Positions 35,587 through 45,582 are shown, numbered from the stretch's first letter. The stretch is 58,404 bases of DNA from a bacterium (GCA_021372615.1 JAJFUB010000160.1:1-58404); one strand, 5' to 3'. The notes: generated by a model from the sequence alone, not told the origin. Numbers and translations: made by a program.

Positions 35587-36111
35587 ATGAGCGAACACCC
35601 ACCAGCGAACCGGCCGCGCCACGACGTGCTGCAGCAGACGGAGCGCCCCTCCTGGGATGACTACTTCATGGAGATCGCGCACGTGGTGGCCAAACGCTCG
35701 ACCTGTCTCTCGCGGCAGGTGGGTTGTGTGCTGGTGCGCGACCGGCGCATCCTGACCACCGGGTACAACGGGCCGCCCCAGGGCCTGGCGCACTGCGAGG
35801 ACCTCGGTGGTTGCCTGCGGGCGCGCATGGGCATTCCGCGGGGGCAGCGCCATGAGATCTGCCGCGCCTGCCACGCCGAGCAGAACGCCATCTTGCAGGC
35901 CGCCGTCCATGGCGTGGCGCTGCAGGGCGACGTCACCTGCTATACCATTGGCCTGCCGTGCGTCACGTGTGCCAAGATGCTCATCAACGCCAATGTGCGG
36001 CGAATCGTCTACCGGGACCCTTACCCCGATGAGTTGGCGCACGAGATGCTGACCGAAGCGGGCGTGGCGCTGGTGCACTGGCAGGCCCCGGGGGAGCGGA
36101 CCGGCTCGTGA
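35587..36111 (+). CDS. comEB: Deoxycytidylate (dCMP) deaminase
   Basis: 174-residue zinc-dependent deaminase that converts dCMP to dUMP for thymidylate synthesis. CHAEQNAIL carries the His ligand and catalytic Glu; [19 protein letters not shown] carries the two Cys ligands. An additional His/Cys-rich insertion ([27 protein letters not shown]) is typical of dCMP rather than cytidine deaminases. The ATG at 35587 follows rpiB by 46 bp; the family-like sequence begins near [14 protein letters not shown]. Its stop overlaps the GTG start of the next gene by three bases, so translation is coupled. Confidence 0.93.
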   Translation: MSEHPPANRPRHDVLQQTERPSWDDYFMEIAHVVAKRSTCLSRQVGCVLVRDRRILTTGYNGPPQGLAHCEDLGGCLRARMGIPRGQRHEICRACHAEQNAILQAAVHGVALQGDVTCYTIGLPCVTCAKMLINANVRRIVYRDPYPDELAHEMLTEAGVALVHWQAPGERTGS

Positions 36112-37061
36112 GTCACGCGTTGCTGGCGTTGCTGATCGCGGCGGTGGTGGCACTGGCGCTGACCTTGCCGGTGCGTAGCCTGGCCTTCAGGATCGGGGCC
36201 GTGGCGCAACCGGGGGGGCGGCGGATCCACCAGAAGCCGACTGCCCAGGCGGGGGGCCTGGCGATCTACGCCGGCGTATGGGTTGCGTTGCTGGTCTTCA
36301 ACTGGCCGCTGCAGGCGCCTTATCTGGGCATGCTCATCGGTTCGGCACTGCTGCTGGTGATGTGTCTGGCCGACGACATCAAGAACCTGTCGCCCTGGTT
36401 GCGGCTGGTCGGGCAGTTTGTGGTGGCCGCCATCGCCTTCTACGGCGGCGTGGCTGTCCACGGGGTGACCAACCCGCTGAGCGCCCTGGGCACCTATCAT
36501 TACATCTCGCTGGGGTGGTGGTCGGCGCCGCTGACCATCATCTGGGTCATGGCCATCACCAATGCCATGAACTGGCTGGATGGCCTGGACGGCCTGGTAG
36601 CGGGCGTCGCGGCCCTGGCCGGCCTGACGATCATGGTCGGGGCCGGGACCACCGGCATCCCGGTGGTGGCAGTGGCCGCCGGCGCACTGGCCGGCGGCTG
36701 CCTAGGCTTCCTGCCCTACAACTTCAACCCCGCCAAGATCTTCATGGGCGACACGGGCGCGATGTTCCTGGGCTACATGCTGGCCTGCATCGCGGTCATC
36801 GGGCCCTTCAAGATGGCGACGACCGTCGCGGTGCTGGTGCCGCTCCTGGTGCTGGGCGTGCCGATCTTCGACACCGTGACGGGGATCATCCGGCGCCTGG
36901 CAGCGGGCAAGTCACCCATGGCCCCGGACCGCGGGCACATTCATCACCGCCTGATTGACCGCGGGCTGACCGTGCGGCAGGCGGTCCTGTTCATCTATCT
37001 CATGACAGCCATGCTCTGTCTGGCCGCACTGATCTTGTGGCGTTGGAGGGTTGGCGCGTAA
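36108..37061 (+). CDS. wecA: Undecaprenyl-phosphate sugar-1-phosphate transferase (WecA/TagO/MraY family)
   Basis: 317-residue multi-spanning membrane enzyme. It starts at GTG 36108, overlapping the previous stop. About ten hydrophobic helices alternate with cytoplasmic loops that hold the family signatures: [13 protein letters not shown] (Mg-binding Asp pair), [35 protein letters not shown] and HIHHRLI. It loads GlcNAc-1-phosphate, or a related sugar, from a UDP donor onto undecaprenyl phosphate, starting teichoic-acid, O-antigen or exopolysaccharide units. The final TAA overlaps the next ATG. Together with wecB and uppP it defines a lipid-carrier glycan set. WecA and TagO cannot be separated here. 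Confidence 0.92.
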   Translation: MSHALLALLIAAVVALALTLPVRSLAFRIGAVAQPGGRRIHQKPTAQAGGLAIYAGVWVALLVFNWPLQAPYLGMLIGSALLLVMCLADDIKNLSPWLRLVGQFVVAAIAFYGGVAVHGVTNPLSALGTYHYISLGWWSAPLTIIWVMAITNAMNWLDGLDGLVAGVAALAGLTIMVGAGTTGIPVVAVAAGALAGGCLGFLPYNFNPAKIFMGDTGAMFLGYMLACIAVIGPFKMATTVAVLVPLLVLGVPIFDTVTGIIRRLAAGKSPMAPDRGHIHHRLIDRGLTVRQAVLFIYLMTAMLCLAALILWRWRVGA

Positions 37062-38212
37062 TGTCCGAGCCGACGGTGGCCCTGGTCTTTGGGACCCGGC
37101 CCGAAGCAATCAAACTGGCGCCGATCTACCAGGAGCTCAAACGCCGCAACCGCCCGGTGCAGGTGATCGTCACGGCGCAGCATCGTGGCCTGCTGGACCA
37201 GATGCTTGCCGTCTTCGAGATGACTGCCGACGTGGACCTGAACATCATGCAGGAGGGCCAGACGCTGGCGCAGATCACCTCGCGCGCCCTGACCGGCCTG
37301 CAGGAGACCTTCGCCCGGCTGCGGCCCGACATCGTGATGGTCCAGGGGGACACCACCACGGTCCTCGGCGGAGCCCTGGCGGCTTTCTACGAGCGCATCC
37401 CCGTGGCCCATGTCGAGGCCGGGCTGCGCACCCAGGACAAGCTGTCGCCCTTCCCCGAGGAGATCAACCGCCGCCTGACGGACGTCATCAGCGACGTGTA
37501 CTTCGCGGCCACGCGGCGCGCCCGGCACAACCTGCTGGGGGAGGGCGTCCCGCCGTCAGCGGTCTATGTGACCGGCAACCCGGTGGTGGATGCCCTGCGC
37601 ACGGTCGTGGAGCGCAACCCGGCCCTGCCCGAGCAACTGGGCTGGATCGAGGCGCTCGAGGGGCGCCTGATCCTGGTGACGGCCCACCGTCGTGAGAACC
37701 TTGGCGTGCCCTTCAGCCGCATCTGTCAGGCCCTCCAGGAGATTGTGGAGCGCCACCGGGACGTCACGGTCGTCTGGCCGCTGCATCCCAACCCGCTGGT
37801 CACCAAGTCTGCCCACGAGCTGCTTGACGGCGTCGAGCGCGTCGTGCTGACTGAGCCGCTGGACTACCTGTCTTTCGTGCCGCTGATGGCCCATGCCGAC
37901 CTGGTCATCACCGACTCCGGCGGTGTGCAGGAGGAGGCGCCGGCGCTCGGGGTGCCCGCGCTGGTGACCCGCGACACGACCGAGCGGCCCGAGGGCATTG
38001 ACGCCGGCGTGGCGAAGCTGGTCGGCACCGAGACCGATGTCATCGTGGCCGAGGCCGACCGGGTGCTGAGTAGCCCGGCCGAGTACACGCGCATGACCGA
38101 AGTGGGCTGTCCCTATGGTGACGGCCAGGCGGCCGCGCGCATCTGTGACGCTCTGGACCACTTCCTGGGCCGCCGCGCCGACCGGCCCGCTGACTTTGAT
38201 TGGCCCGCGTAG
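37061..38212 (+). CDS. wecB: UDP-N-acetylglucosamine 2-epimerase
   Basis: 383-residue non-hydrolysing UDP-GlcNAc 2-epimerase, making UDP-ManNAc in the cytoplasm. The GT-B-like fold is shown by FGTRPEAIKLAPIYQEL, VQGDTTTVLGGALAAFYERIPVAHVEAGLRT, TAHRRENLG, WPLHPNP, DSGGVQEEAPALGVPALVTRDTTERPEGI. Catalytic-region Asp, Glu and His residues are within these motifs. The ATG at 37061 shares a base with the previous stop (TAATG). An in-frame ATG at 37037 lies inside wecA. It supplies the donor for a ManNAc-containing glycan started by WecA/TagO. Confidence 0.95.
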   Translation: MSEPTVALVFGTRPEAIKLAPIYQELKRRNRPVQVIVTAQHRGLLDQMLAVFEMTADVDLNIMQEGQTLAQITSRALTGLQETFARLRPDIVMVQGDTTTVLGGALAAFYERIPVAHVEAGLRTQDKLSPFPEEINRRLTDVISDVYFAATRRARHNLLGEGVPPSAVYVTGNPVVDALRTVVERNPALPEQLGWIEALEGRLILVTAHRRENLGVPFSRICQALQEIVERHRDVTVVWPLHPNPLVTKSAHELLDGVERVVLTEPLDYLSFVPLMAHADLVITDSGGVQEEAPALGVPALVTRDTTERPEGIDAGVAKLVGTETDVIVAEADRVLSSPAEYTRMTEVGCPYGDGQAAARICDALDHFLGRRADRPADFDWPA

Positions 38213-38242
38213 GTGCTGTAGGGCAGGCAGGAGACGCTTGTT

Positions 38243-39025
38243 TTGACGCCCTTGGCCGCGCTCATTCTGGGAATCGTGCAGGGCCTGACGGAGTTCCTGC
38301 CGGTCAGTAGCTCGGCGCACTTGGCCCTGATTCACTGGGCCTTCGGGTGGACCAGCACGCCGGCCGAAGACCTGATGTTCGATGTGGCCGTGCACTTTGG
38401 CACGCTGGTCGCCATTCTCGCCTACTTCGGGCGCGACTGGGTGCGCTTCCTGCAGCGGCGCGACCGGATGGTCGCCTATGTCGTCGTGGGCTGCCTGCCC
38501 GGCGCAGTCGCCGGCGCCGTGCTGGAGGACAAGGCGGCTACGATCTTCCGCGACCCGCTCCAGATCGCGGCGTTGCTGGCGGCCATGGGGCTCGTACTGG
38601 CGGCGGGGGAGCGATGGGGCCGGCGAGAGCGTCCGCTCGAGCAGATGGGCTGGGCGGACACGCTGTGGGTTGGTATGTTGCAGGCCCTGGCGATCATGCC
38701 GGGCGTGTCGCGGGCCGGCATCACCATGACGACGGGCCTGTTCCGCGGCCTGACGCGCGAAGCGGCGGCGCGGTTCTCATTCCTGCTGGCGACGCCGATC
38801 CTGCTGGGCGCCACGCTGTGGAGCGCTCGGCATGTCGTGTCGGGCGAGGCGCCGGTGGACGGCCTGGTCTTCGGCATCGGGTGGCTGGCCGCGGCGGTCA
38901 CCGGGTTCGCCTGCATTCACTGGCTGCTGCGCTTCCTGCAGCGCCATAGTTTCATGCCGTTTGTGATCTACCGGCTCGTAGTCGCCGCGGCGGTGCTGGT
39001 CTGGGTGTTCGTCCGCGGCGCCTGA
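38243..39025 (+). CDS. uppP: Undecaprenyl-diphosphatase
   Basis: 260-residue integral membrane phosphatase of the BacA/UppP family, which recycles undecaprenyl pyrophosphate to the monophosphate lipid carrier. LGIVQGLTEFLPVSSSAHL is the first catalytic (E-x3-E-like/Ser) motif, and MPGVSRAGITMTTGLFRGL is the PGxSRxx motif with the essential Arg. Multiple helices span the inner membrane. It starts at TTG 38243, with AGGAGA about 8 nt upstream; no ATG is available at the conserved beginning. It lies 30 bp after wecB and fits the same pathway. Length is normal. Confidence 0.93.
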   Translation: MTPLAALILGIVQGLTEFLPVSSSAHLALIHWAFGWTSTPAEDLMFDVAVHFGTLVAILAYFGRDWVRFLQRRDRMVAYVVVGCLPGAVAGAVLEDKAATIFRDPLQIAALLAAMGLVLAAGERWGRRERPLEQMGWADTLWVGMLQALAIMPGVSRAGITMTTGLFRGLTREAAARFSFLLATPILLGATLWSARHVVSGEAPVDGLVFGIGWLAAAVTGFACIHWLLRFLQRHSFMPFVIYRLVVAAAVLVWVFVRGA

Positions 39026-39225
39026 AGAACGTTTTCCTGGATTGTTGCGTGGCGGGCAGGTTAGCGGAGCCGTAGGCGCGAAGAAGTCCCTTTCGCCTGC
39101 GCTGGACCCATCGGGGGACAGCGCGGGCTGTGCTACAGGATATCTGGGTTGCGACTGTCATCCGGCCCATGATGGACCCGGCGGGTGTCCGCCGGGGTTT
39201 GATCGTTCCGCCAGGGAGGTAGAAC

Positions 39226-41520
39226 ATGCCAACGACGTTGCCGTTCGGATCGTTCGAGAACTTCTCGATCTATGCGGTCCTGGTCTGCGGCCTGATCGGT
39301 CTGATCTACGCGCTGTACTTGCGCAAACAGACCCTCGGCATGGACCAGGGGACGGACAAGATGCGGCAGATCGCCGCACAGATCCAGGAGGGCGCTTACG
39401 CCTACCTGAATCGGCAGTTCAGGACGATTGCCCTCGTGATCGTCCTGCTGTTCTTCGCGCTGCTGCTGAGCGCGTGGGGCAACTGGAGCATCGCCATCGG
39501 GCGTGCCATTGCCTTCGTGCTGGGCTGCTTCGCCTCCGGTTTCACCGGCTACATGGGGATGACGCTGGCGGTGCAGGGCAATGTGCGCTGCGCCGCGGCG
39601 GCGCGCACGAGCCTCGCCGACTCGATGCGGGTGGCTTTCCGCTCGGGCGCGGTCGCGGGGATGTTCACCGTGACGATGGGTCTCGTGGGTGCAGTCCTCA
39701 TCTTCTGGTATTACAAGGAAGCCGCGACGGAAGTCTTGCTGGGCTTCGGCTTCGGCGGCAGCCTGCTGGCCCTGTTCATGCGGGTCGGTGGCGGCATCTA
39801 CACCAAGGCCGCTGACGTGGGCGCGGACCTGGTGGGCAAGGTCGAGGCGGGCATTCCCGAGGACGACCCGCGCAACGCTGCCGTCATCGCCGACCAGGTC
39901 GGCGACAACGTCGGTGACTGCGCCGGGATGGCTGCCGACATCTTCGAGTCCTATGAGGTCACACTGGTGGCCAGCATGATCCTGGCGCTGGCCCACACCG
40001 ACAAGAAGGTGGCCCTCACCTGGATCATCTTCCCGCTGCTCATCCGTGGCATCGGTGTCATCACCTCGATGATCGGCATCTCGATGGTCAAGTCCCGCAC
40101 CGATGATGAGCACCCGATGAAGCCGATCACTCGCGGCTTCGTCTGGTCGGCCATCCTCTCGGCCATCGGCTTCTTCATCATCGCGAAGTTCTATGTGGGC
40201 GCCAACGACCCCGAGAACTGGACCAAGCTGTTCCTGGCCACGATCTCCGGTCTGGTACTGGCCCTGGCCATGTACAAGCTCACCGAGTACTTCACGTCCA
40301 CGCAGTTCGGTCCCGTCAAGTCCGTCGCCCGGTCCGCACAGACGGGTAGCGCGACCACGATCCTGACCGGCTTCGCCGAGGGTCTGGAGAGCTCCGTGTA
40401 CGCCGTGCTCGTGATCTGTGCGGCGGTCTTCTTCTCGATCCTCGTCTTCGGCCGTGAAGCCAGCGCCATTGAGATCCTCTACGGCGTGTCGCTGTGCGGT
40501 CTGGGGATGCTGACCACCACCGGTGTCATCATCTCGATGGACACCTACGGCCCGGTCGCCGACAACGCCCAGGGCATCACCGAGATGTCCGGCGCCGAGG
40601 GCGGCCCCAACGTGGAGATCCTGGACGCCGTCGGCAACACCACCAAGGCGGCCACCAAGGGCATTGCCATCGCCTCCGCCGTCATCGCGGCCATCTCGCT
40701 GTACGGCTCGTACCTGTCGAAGGTCGCCGCGGGCATCGCGGGCGGCCACGCCGGTGAGGGCATCAGCGAAGCGGCCCTGCGCGAGTACTGGATCCAGGTG
40801 GACAAGCCGGCCGTGTTCATCGGCCTGCTCATCGGCGGCGCCATGCCGTTCCTGTTCTCCGCCATGACGATCCGTGCCGTCAGCCGCGCCGCCTTCTACA
40901 TCATCAACGAAGTGCGCCGGCAGTTCCACGAGATCCCCGGCCTGATGGAAGGCAAAGAGGGCGTCATGCCCGAGTCCGGCAAGGTCGTGGACATCTGCAC
41001 CGGCTCGGCCATCCGCGAGCTGATCGCTCCGGGGATCCTGTCCGTCCTGGCCCCGATCATCGTCGGTTGCTGGCTCGGCTGGGAAGGCCTGGGTGGCTTC
41101 CTGGCCGGCATCATCGTCACCGGGCAGCTCATGGCGGTGCTCATGTGCAACGCGGGCGGCGCCTGGGACAATGCCAAGAAGTCCATCGAGGACGGCCTGT
41201 ATGGCGGTAAGGGCTCTGAGGCCCACAAGGCCGCTGTCGTCGGCGACACCGTCGGCGACCCCTTCAAGGACACCGCCGGTCCGGCCCTCAACCCGCTCAT
41301 CAAGGTCATGAACATGGTGGGTCTGCTGGTTGCGCCGGTCATCGTCAAGTACTCCTCCGGCATCAAGAACGTGAACCCCACGCCTGGTCTGGCCATTGCC
41401 GGTGTCGTGCTGGCCATCATCGTGGCGATCGCGCTGATGATGTCGAAGAAGGAGAGCGCCGAGTCGCTGGCCGTACAGCAGCGCCTCGCCGACGCCGAGG
41501 GCAAGAGCGACGTGGCGTAA
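39226..41520 (+). CDS. hppA: Membrane-bound proton-translocating pyrophosphatase
   Basis: 764-residue pump with about 16 membrane helices. Cytoplasmic pyrophosphate-site motifs are EDDPRNAAVIADQVGDNVGDCAGMAADIFESY, GSATTILTGFAEGLES and GDTVGDPFKDTAGPALNPLIK. The key sequence DAVGNTTKAATKG has Lys474 and Thr477 at the positions that distinguish potassium-independent pumps (Lys/Thr) from potassium-dependent ones (Ala/Ala), so I predict potassium-independent H+ transport. It uses pyrophosphate released by biosynthesis to energise the inner membrane. GGGAGG lies 7 nt before the ATG. A 200-bp gap, with no recognised promoter, separates it from uppP, and a strong terminator follows. Confidence 0.96.
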   Translation: MPTTLPFGSFENFSIYAVLVCGLIGLIYALYLRKQTLGMDQGTDKMRQIAAQIQEGAYAYLNRQFRTIALVIVLLFFALLLSAWGNWSIAIGRAIAFVLGCFASGFTGYMGMTLAVQGNVRCAAAARTSLADSMRVAFRSGAVAGMFTVTMGLVGAVLIFWYYKEAATEVLLGFGFGGSLLALFMRVGGGIYTKAADVGADLVGKVEAGIPEDDPRNAAVIADQVGDNVGDCAGMAADIFESYEVTLVASMILALAHTDKKVALTWIIFPLLIRGIGVITSMIGISMVKSRTDDEHPMKPITRGFVWSAILSAIGFFIIAKFYVGANDPENWTKLFLATISGLVLALAMYKLTEYFTSTQFGPVKSVARSAQTGSATTILTGFAEGLESSVYAVLVICAAVFFSILVFGREASAIEILYGVSLCGLGMLTTTGVIISMDTYGPVADNAQGITEMSGAEGGPNVEILDAVGNTTKAATKGIAIASAVIAAISLYGSYLSKVAAGIAGGHAGEGISEAALREYWIQVDKPAVFIGLLIGGAMPFLFSAMTIRAVSRAAFYIINEVRRQFHEIPGLMEGKEGVMPESGKVVDICTGSAIRELIAPGILSVLAPIIVGCWLGWEGLGGFLAGIIVTGQLMAVLMCNAGGAWDNAKKSIEDGLYGGKGSEAHKAAVVGDTVGDPFKDTAGPALNPLIKVMNMVGLLVAPVIVKYSSGIKNVNPTPGLAIAGVVLAIIVAIALMMSKKESAESLAVQQRLADAEGKSDVA

Positions 41521-41546
41521 TCCCGTCGCGTAGCACAGACGAGACC

Positions 41547-41582
41547 AGGGGCGGCCGAGAGATCGGCCGCCCCTGTTGTTTG
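41547..41582 (+). terminator. Intrinsic terminator after hppA
   Basis: A perfect 12-bp stem, AGGGGCGGCCGA (41547-41558) and TCGGCCGCCCCT (41563-41574), with loop GAGA and the T-rich tail GTTGTTTG. It lies between convergent genes. Confidence 0.9.
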
Positions 41583-41634
41583 TGGCGCCCATCGTGACAG
41601 GCTCCCGCCCGGTGGGCTCCGTCCGTCGCTTCGG

Positions 41635-43305
41635 TCAGTCCGCCGTGTCCGCCGGCCCTGTGAACCCCGGGCCCCCGGCAGCCACGTATCCGTGGCTGGC
41701 GCCCCGCTCGCTCGGGCTGACCCAGAAGGCGTACAACTCGCCCTGGCGCAGGTGGAAGCGGAAGCGGACGGGCCTGCCGGCCAGCTTGCCCAGGTCGCTG
41801 CCGCCCTGCCACTGGACCATCTGCTTCGTGCTGTCGAGCCTGAGCGGCCGGCACTTCTCACGCGTAAAGGGCTTGATCGGCTGGCCCGCCTCGTCGAGCA
41901 CCTCGGCGCGCAGTTCGCCCTGCGGGCAGTTCGCGTTCACGAAGAGGAACTTGCCCTTGAAGGTGACGGGGCGGGTGGTCAGCGTCCCGGCCTCCGCGCC
42001 GGCGTCCATGCTGGTGAAGCCGTCGCGCCGCAGGACGGCCAACCCCACATGGGCCCGCCCCGTGGCCTTAGTGCCGGGCACGCCCTCGGAGCCCTTGCAG
42101 TAGAAGTAGAGCTGGTCGCCGACGATGGCGCAGCAGCCGCCGACCGACTGCACGTTGCACCAGTTCCAGTCGCCCTGGTGCTCGGACACCGGGATGAAGG
42201 GCCGCCGGTCCGGGCGTGACCAATGGAAGCCGTCGCGGCTGTAGCCGACACACAGCGAGTTGGGCTTGCCCCGGTCGCGCGGCTGGCCCCGCCAGATGGC
42301 GAACAGCCCGAGCGTGAGACTCTCGTACGCGACGCAGTCGAGGTTGTAGAGCTGCACCGGGGGGAGGTCCCAGGACTTGACGGGATCCTCAAGGTTCAGG
42401 TCGTGGCGCTGCGGATCGAGGGTGTCGGCGGCGATCCACGGCGTGAACAGGTTCCGCCCCTCCGGCTCCCACCGCAGGCCCTGTACGACATCGCTGTGCT
42501 CGAAATAGTCGCGCGTGCGGCCTGCCGCCTGCGTGCCCGAGCGCAGGCCGTACACCCACTTGGCCCGGAAGGGGTTGTACGAGACGGTGCTGCGGTCGCC
42601 GCACCGGTCGCTCTCGCCGGCGAGGGTCCAGTGGATGCCATCGGGCGAGCAGTGCAGCTGCATCCACTTGTTGCTCCTGCGGACGTCTCCCTCCATCCAC
42701 TCCTTGACCATCACGCGGAAGATCTTGAAGCGGCGCGCCGGGTCCTGCTCGAGCAGGTCGAGCCACACCGTGCACGAGTCGCGGAAGGCGTCCTCCTGGT
42801 CCACGAGCACGACATTGGTGCCCGGGACGACGTCGAACTTGGGCTTTTCCCAATGCACACCATCCTCGCTGATCGCCATGCACGTCTGGAAGTGCGAATG
42901 CGCCCCGTGGTGCGTCCGGTACCAGGCCTTGAAGTGCTGGGCCTGCGGGTCCCACCAGATACCATCGCTGTAGATCTCGCACTCCCCCTTCCCGGTGGCC
43001 TTCTCCCACTCGCGGTCGGGGCTGATGACGGGCGTCGCCGGGTGCCAGGCGGTCAGGTGGTGGGTGCGCGTGAGGGTGGTGCTCTCGACGAGGAAGTCAT
43101 CCACGAGGAGCTGGCGGCCGACCTCAATCGGGATGACGGCCGGGGGCGTGACGAGATAGGGGGGCGGCGGCAGCGGCTCCAGCGTCAGCGGCGGCACCCT
43201 CGGCGGCCACTGGTCTGGCAGCACGATGCCGTTGTAGAGCGTCTCGCCGGCATGGGCGGTGGCGACCATCGGCAGGACTCCCATCAGGACGAGTGCGAGC
43301 TTCAT
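41635..43305 (-). CDS. Secreted GH32/GH43-like beta-propeller protein
   Basis: 556 residues. MKLALVLMGVLPMVATAHAG is a signal peptide. VGRQLLVDDFLVESTTLTRTHH resembles the start of a protein group in Planctomycetes and Armatimonadota that contains a GH32/GH43-like five-bladed propeller. Repeated blades are visible: YSDGIWWDPQAQHFKAWYR, CMAISEDGVHWEKP, LHCSPDGIHWTLAG, VGYSRDGFHWSRPDRRPF. Catalytic residues are not assignable by eye, so enzymatic activity is likely but not proved. The tail (about 440-545) is a beta-sandwich. The ATG at 43305 has AGGGAG about 7 nt upstream. It lies 17 bp downstream of the DUF4091 gene on the same strand and is probably co-transcribed. Confidence 0.75.
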   Translation of the reverse strand: MKLALVLMGVLPMVATAHAGETLYNGIVLPDQWPPRVPPLTLEPLPPPPYLVTPPAVIPIEVGRQLLVDDFLVESTTLTRTHHLTAWHPATPVISPDREWEKATGKGECEIYSDGIWWDPQAQHFKAWYRTHHGAHSHFQTCMAISEDGVHWEKPKFDVVPGTNVVLVDQEDAFRDSCTVWLDLLEQDPARRFKIFRVMVKEWMEGDVRRSNKWMQLHCSPDGIHWTLAGESDRCGDRSTVSYNPFRAKWVYGLRSGTQAAGRTRDYFEHSDVVQGLRWEPEGRNLFTPWIAADTLDPQRHDLNLEDPVKSWDLPPVQLYNLDCVAYESLTLGLFAIWRGQPRDRGKPNSLCVGYSRDGFHWSRPDRRPFIPVSEHQGDWNWCNVQSVGGCCAIVGDQLYFYCKGSEGVPGTKATGRAHVGLAVLRRDGFTSMDAGAEAGTLTTRPVTFKGKFLFVNANCPQGELRAEVLDEAGQPIKPFTREKCRPLRLDSTKQMVQWQGGSDLGKLAGRPVRFRFHLRQGELYAFWVSPSERGASHGYVAAGGPGFTGPADTAD

Positions 43306-43322
43306 GTGGACGCTCCCTGTTC

Positions 43323-45566
43323 CTACCGTCCGAGTTCCTCGAGTACGCGCGAGCGGAGAGCCGCCAGCGCCTCCGGTGACGGTGCGGCCATGAGCTTCTC
43401 GACTTCGTCGGCCAGCAGCGGGCTCTGTGGCCGGCTCTGTTTGAGCAGCCACAGGAGCGTGTAGTCCTCCGTCCCCTCCCGCCAGGCCTCCCAGCGGCGA
43501 CTGGGGATCAGTTCCTCGGGGTCACCATTGTAGACAACCGAGTAGAACGTGCGCCCCTCCGGGTACGGCGTCCAGTTGTCTGTCGTGCCGCCCGTGTCGG
43601 CATAGTCCCAGAAGCCCTGCCCGCTCATGCCCTTGCGCCAGCAGTCCCAGAACGAGAGACGATAGGCCGCGAAGGCGTCAGCATCCTTGCTGAGCACTTG
43701 GTACGTCCACAGGAGGCCGGACTTGCGCGACTGGTCCTGGAACCACTGCAGCAACTCGCCCTTCGGCCACGACAGCATGGGGCACCAGATGTCCACGATC
43801 GGGGCCATCGTGTCCAGCACCGGCTGCGTCGCGGCATGGTAGGGGTTCTCGACGACGAGTGCCCGGGGATCAGCCTGGTGTACGGCGGCCCCCGTCAGGG
43901 CCACAATCTGGGCCGATGCGGCCGTGGTCGGCTCATCACGCAGGTACCACGCCACGCGATCGTGGCCGAACCCGCGCTCCTTCAGGCCGGCGATGACCGC
44001 GCGGAACCACGTGGTGAACCGCTCCTCCCAGAGCGGCGTCCCCGGCTCCAGGCCCTCCTGCCGCAGGGCCACGTTCTTCGGCCACTCGAACCCTGGCCAT
44101 AGCAGCAGCCATTGGATCGGGCCATGGCTGGCGACCGCCTGGTCGAAGTTGGTCCAGTCGAGCGGCTGCAGCGTGCCGTCCGCGTTGAACTGCGGCCACG
44201 GCAGCGTGTCCGAAGGCCAGCAGTACGAGTTGATGCGGTGGGCAACGAGGTCCTCGCGGACCTGCCCCCAGCGGTCCCTCAGGATCGGCCAGTTCTGGTA
44301 GGAGTAGTTCCAGGTAGCGATCGGCGCTGTCGCCGGGAGCTGTGTGCGGAGGACGCGGACGGTGATCGGGCAGGTCAGCGGCGGCTGGCCGGCTATGCTG
44401 ACCTGCACGCGGGACCGGTATGTCCCAGCCTGGCAGTCGGTCGTGGAGAAGTCGCACCAGAGCTGGCGGAAGACGCCTGGGGGCAGGTCCATGCGGCCCT
44501 CGCGCAGCCGGGGCAACGGATCGGCAATCAGCCGCCCGCCCTGGGTCTCGACGTGCACGGCCTCGCGCAGCGTCACCTTCGGGCCGGTCGCGCCGGGGCC
44601 GTCACAGGAGACACGCACCCGCACCGGCTGGCTGCCCAGGTTGCACAGGTTCAGTGCTGCCTGTTCGCGGTCGCCCACCGCGGCTGTGAGCGAGATTGCG
44701 AGCTGCCGACGCTCGGGCACAAGGCCTAGCGCTGGCACCGGGGCGAAGGGATCGGCCGCCCACGCCACGACGCCCCCTCGCTGCTCCAGCCGCCGGGCGT
44801 TGAGGCGCGCCATGATCGCATAGACCTCGGCGTCGTACTCATTGTATGGCGGGCCGTGGCGGACGTCCGTGGGAACCGCGAGCTTCACGCCGCCGGCCTT
44901 CGCGCGGAGTGCGGCCAGTTCCGCCAGTGCCGTCTGGTCGGCTGCCCGGCGCGCGGTATCCTCGGCCAGCCGCACTTGCGCCTCCAGTCCAGCCTGCAGG
45001 CGCCTCTGCTCCATCTGCTGCTCCCACTCCGGCGTCACCTTGAAGGCCTGGAGGTCGTCAAACCACACCGTGCCGGAGGCCAGGTGCAGGTAGCACATGA
45101 CCGTGATGCGGCCGCCGTTGCCGGAGTCGTAGGGGCCGACCAGGAGCTGTTGCCAGTCCGCAGTGCCGAACACGGCCTCGGTAGCCCGGTCGCGCCCGCC
45201 GAGGCCCTCGACGTACAGCCGCGCGCCCATGCTCCCCCCACCGCCCACGACGTTCTCCGCCTTCACCCACACGGTCAAGGCGTAGCGCTGGTGAGGCTCG
45301 AGGGTGAGAACCTGCTGGGCGCGGGTGTAGCTGCCGAGGCTGGCGTGGCGCAACCGCAGGGAGCGCTGGCCGCCGTGCGCCACGGCGCCGTCCACGCTCA
45401 CGGCTTCGGCTTCAGGCAGCTTGGTGGGCCAGACCGTCCAGCCCTGGGCCCAGCCTGCCTCACCCACGGCCTCGAAGCCGGGGTTGGTCAGCAGATTGGG
45501 CAACTCCTGGGGCCAGACCGGCATCGGCAGGATCGTGAGCAGGGCCAGCAACACCGAACATCGCAT
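43323..45566 (-). CDS. Secreted DUF4091/GH123-like glycosidase
   Basis: 747 residues. MRCSVLLALLTILPMPVWPQ is a signal peptide. A jelly-roll module (about 22-180; LTNPGFEAVGEAGWAQGW...TVWFDDLQAF) is followed by a short coiled coil (about 185-225). A beta-domain (about 270-420) and a TIM-barrel-like part (about 425-650) follow, with WYLRDEPTTAASAQIVAL containing a DEP motif as in GH123 and DUF4091 proteins. The end has RRWEAWREGTEDYTLLWLL, the DUF4091 signature. GH123 enzymes remove beta-GalNAc, but the substrate here is unknown. The ATG at 45566 is favoured because GGAGAGG lies 6 nt upstream; the ATG at 45581 overlaps that site. Confidence 0.82.
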   Translation of the reverse strand: MRCSVLLALLTILPMPVWPQELPNLLTNPGFEAVGEAGWAQGWTVWPTKLPEAEAVSVDGAVAHGGQRSLRLRHASLGSYTRAQQVLTLEPHQRYALTVWVKAENVVGGGGSMGARLYVEGLGGRDRATEAVFGTADWQQLLVGPYDSGNGGRITVMCYLHLASGTVWFDDLQAFKVTPEWEQQMEQRRLQAGLEAQVRLAEDTARRAADQTALAELAALRAKAGGVKLAVPTDVRHGPPYNEYDAEVYAIMARLNARRLEQRGGVVAWAADPFAPVPALGLVPERRQLAISLTAAVGDREQAALNLCNLGSQPVRVRVSCDGPGATGPKVTLREAVHVETQGGRLIADPLPRLREGRMDLPPGVFRQLWCDFSTTDCQAGTYRSRVQVSIAGQPPLTCPITVRVLRTQLPATAPIATWNYSYQNWPILRDRWGQVREDLVAHRINSYCWPSDTLPWPQFNADGTLQPLDWTNFDQAVASHGPIQWLLLWPGFEWPKNVALRQEGLEPGTPLWEERFTTWFRAVIAGLKERGFGHDRVAWYLRDEPTTAASAQIVALTGAAVHQADPRALVVENPYHAATQPVLDTMAPIVDIWCPMLSWPKGELLQWFQDQSRKSGLLWTYQVLSKDADAFAAYRLSFWDCWRKGMSGQGFWDYADTGGTTDNWTPYPEGRTFYSVVYNGDPEELIPSRRWEAWREGTEDYTLLWLLKQSRPQSPLLADEVEKLMAAPSPEALAALRSRVLEELGR

Positions 45567-45582
45567 CCCGCACCTCTCCATC

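Noticed and set aside
39133-41592. 819-residue open frame antisense to hppA
   Set aside because: The sense strand is a textbook pyrophosphatase; the antisense product is Asp/His/Arg-rich with no recognisable motif.
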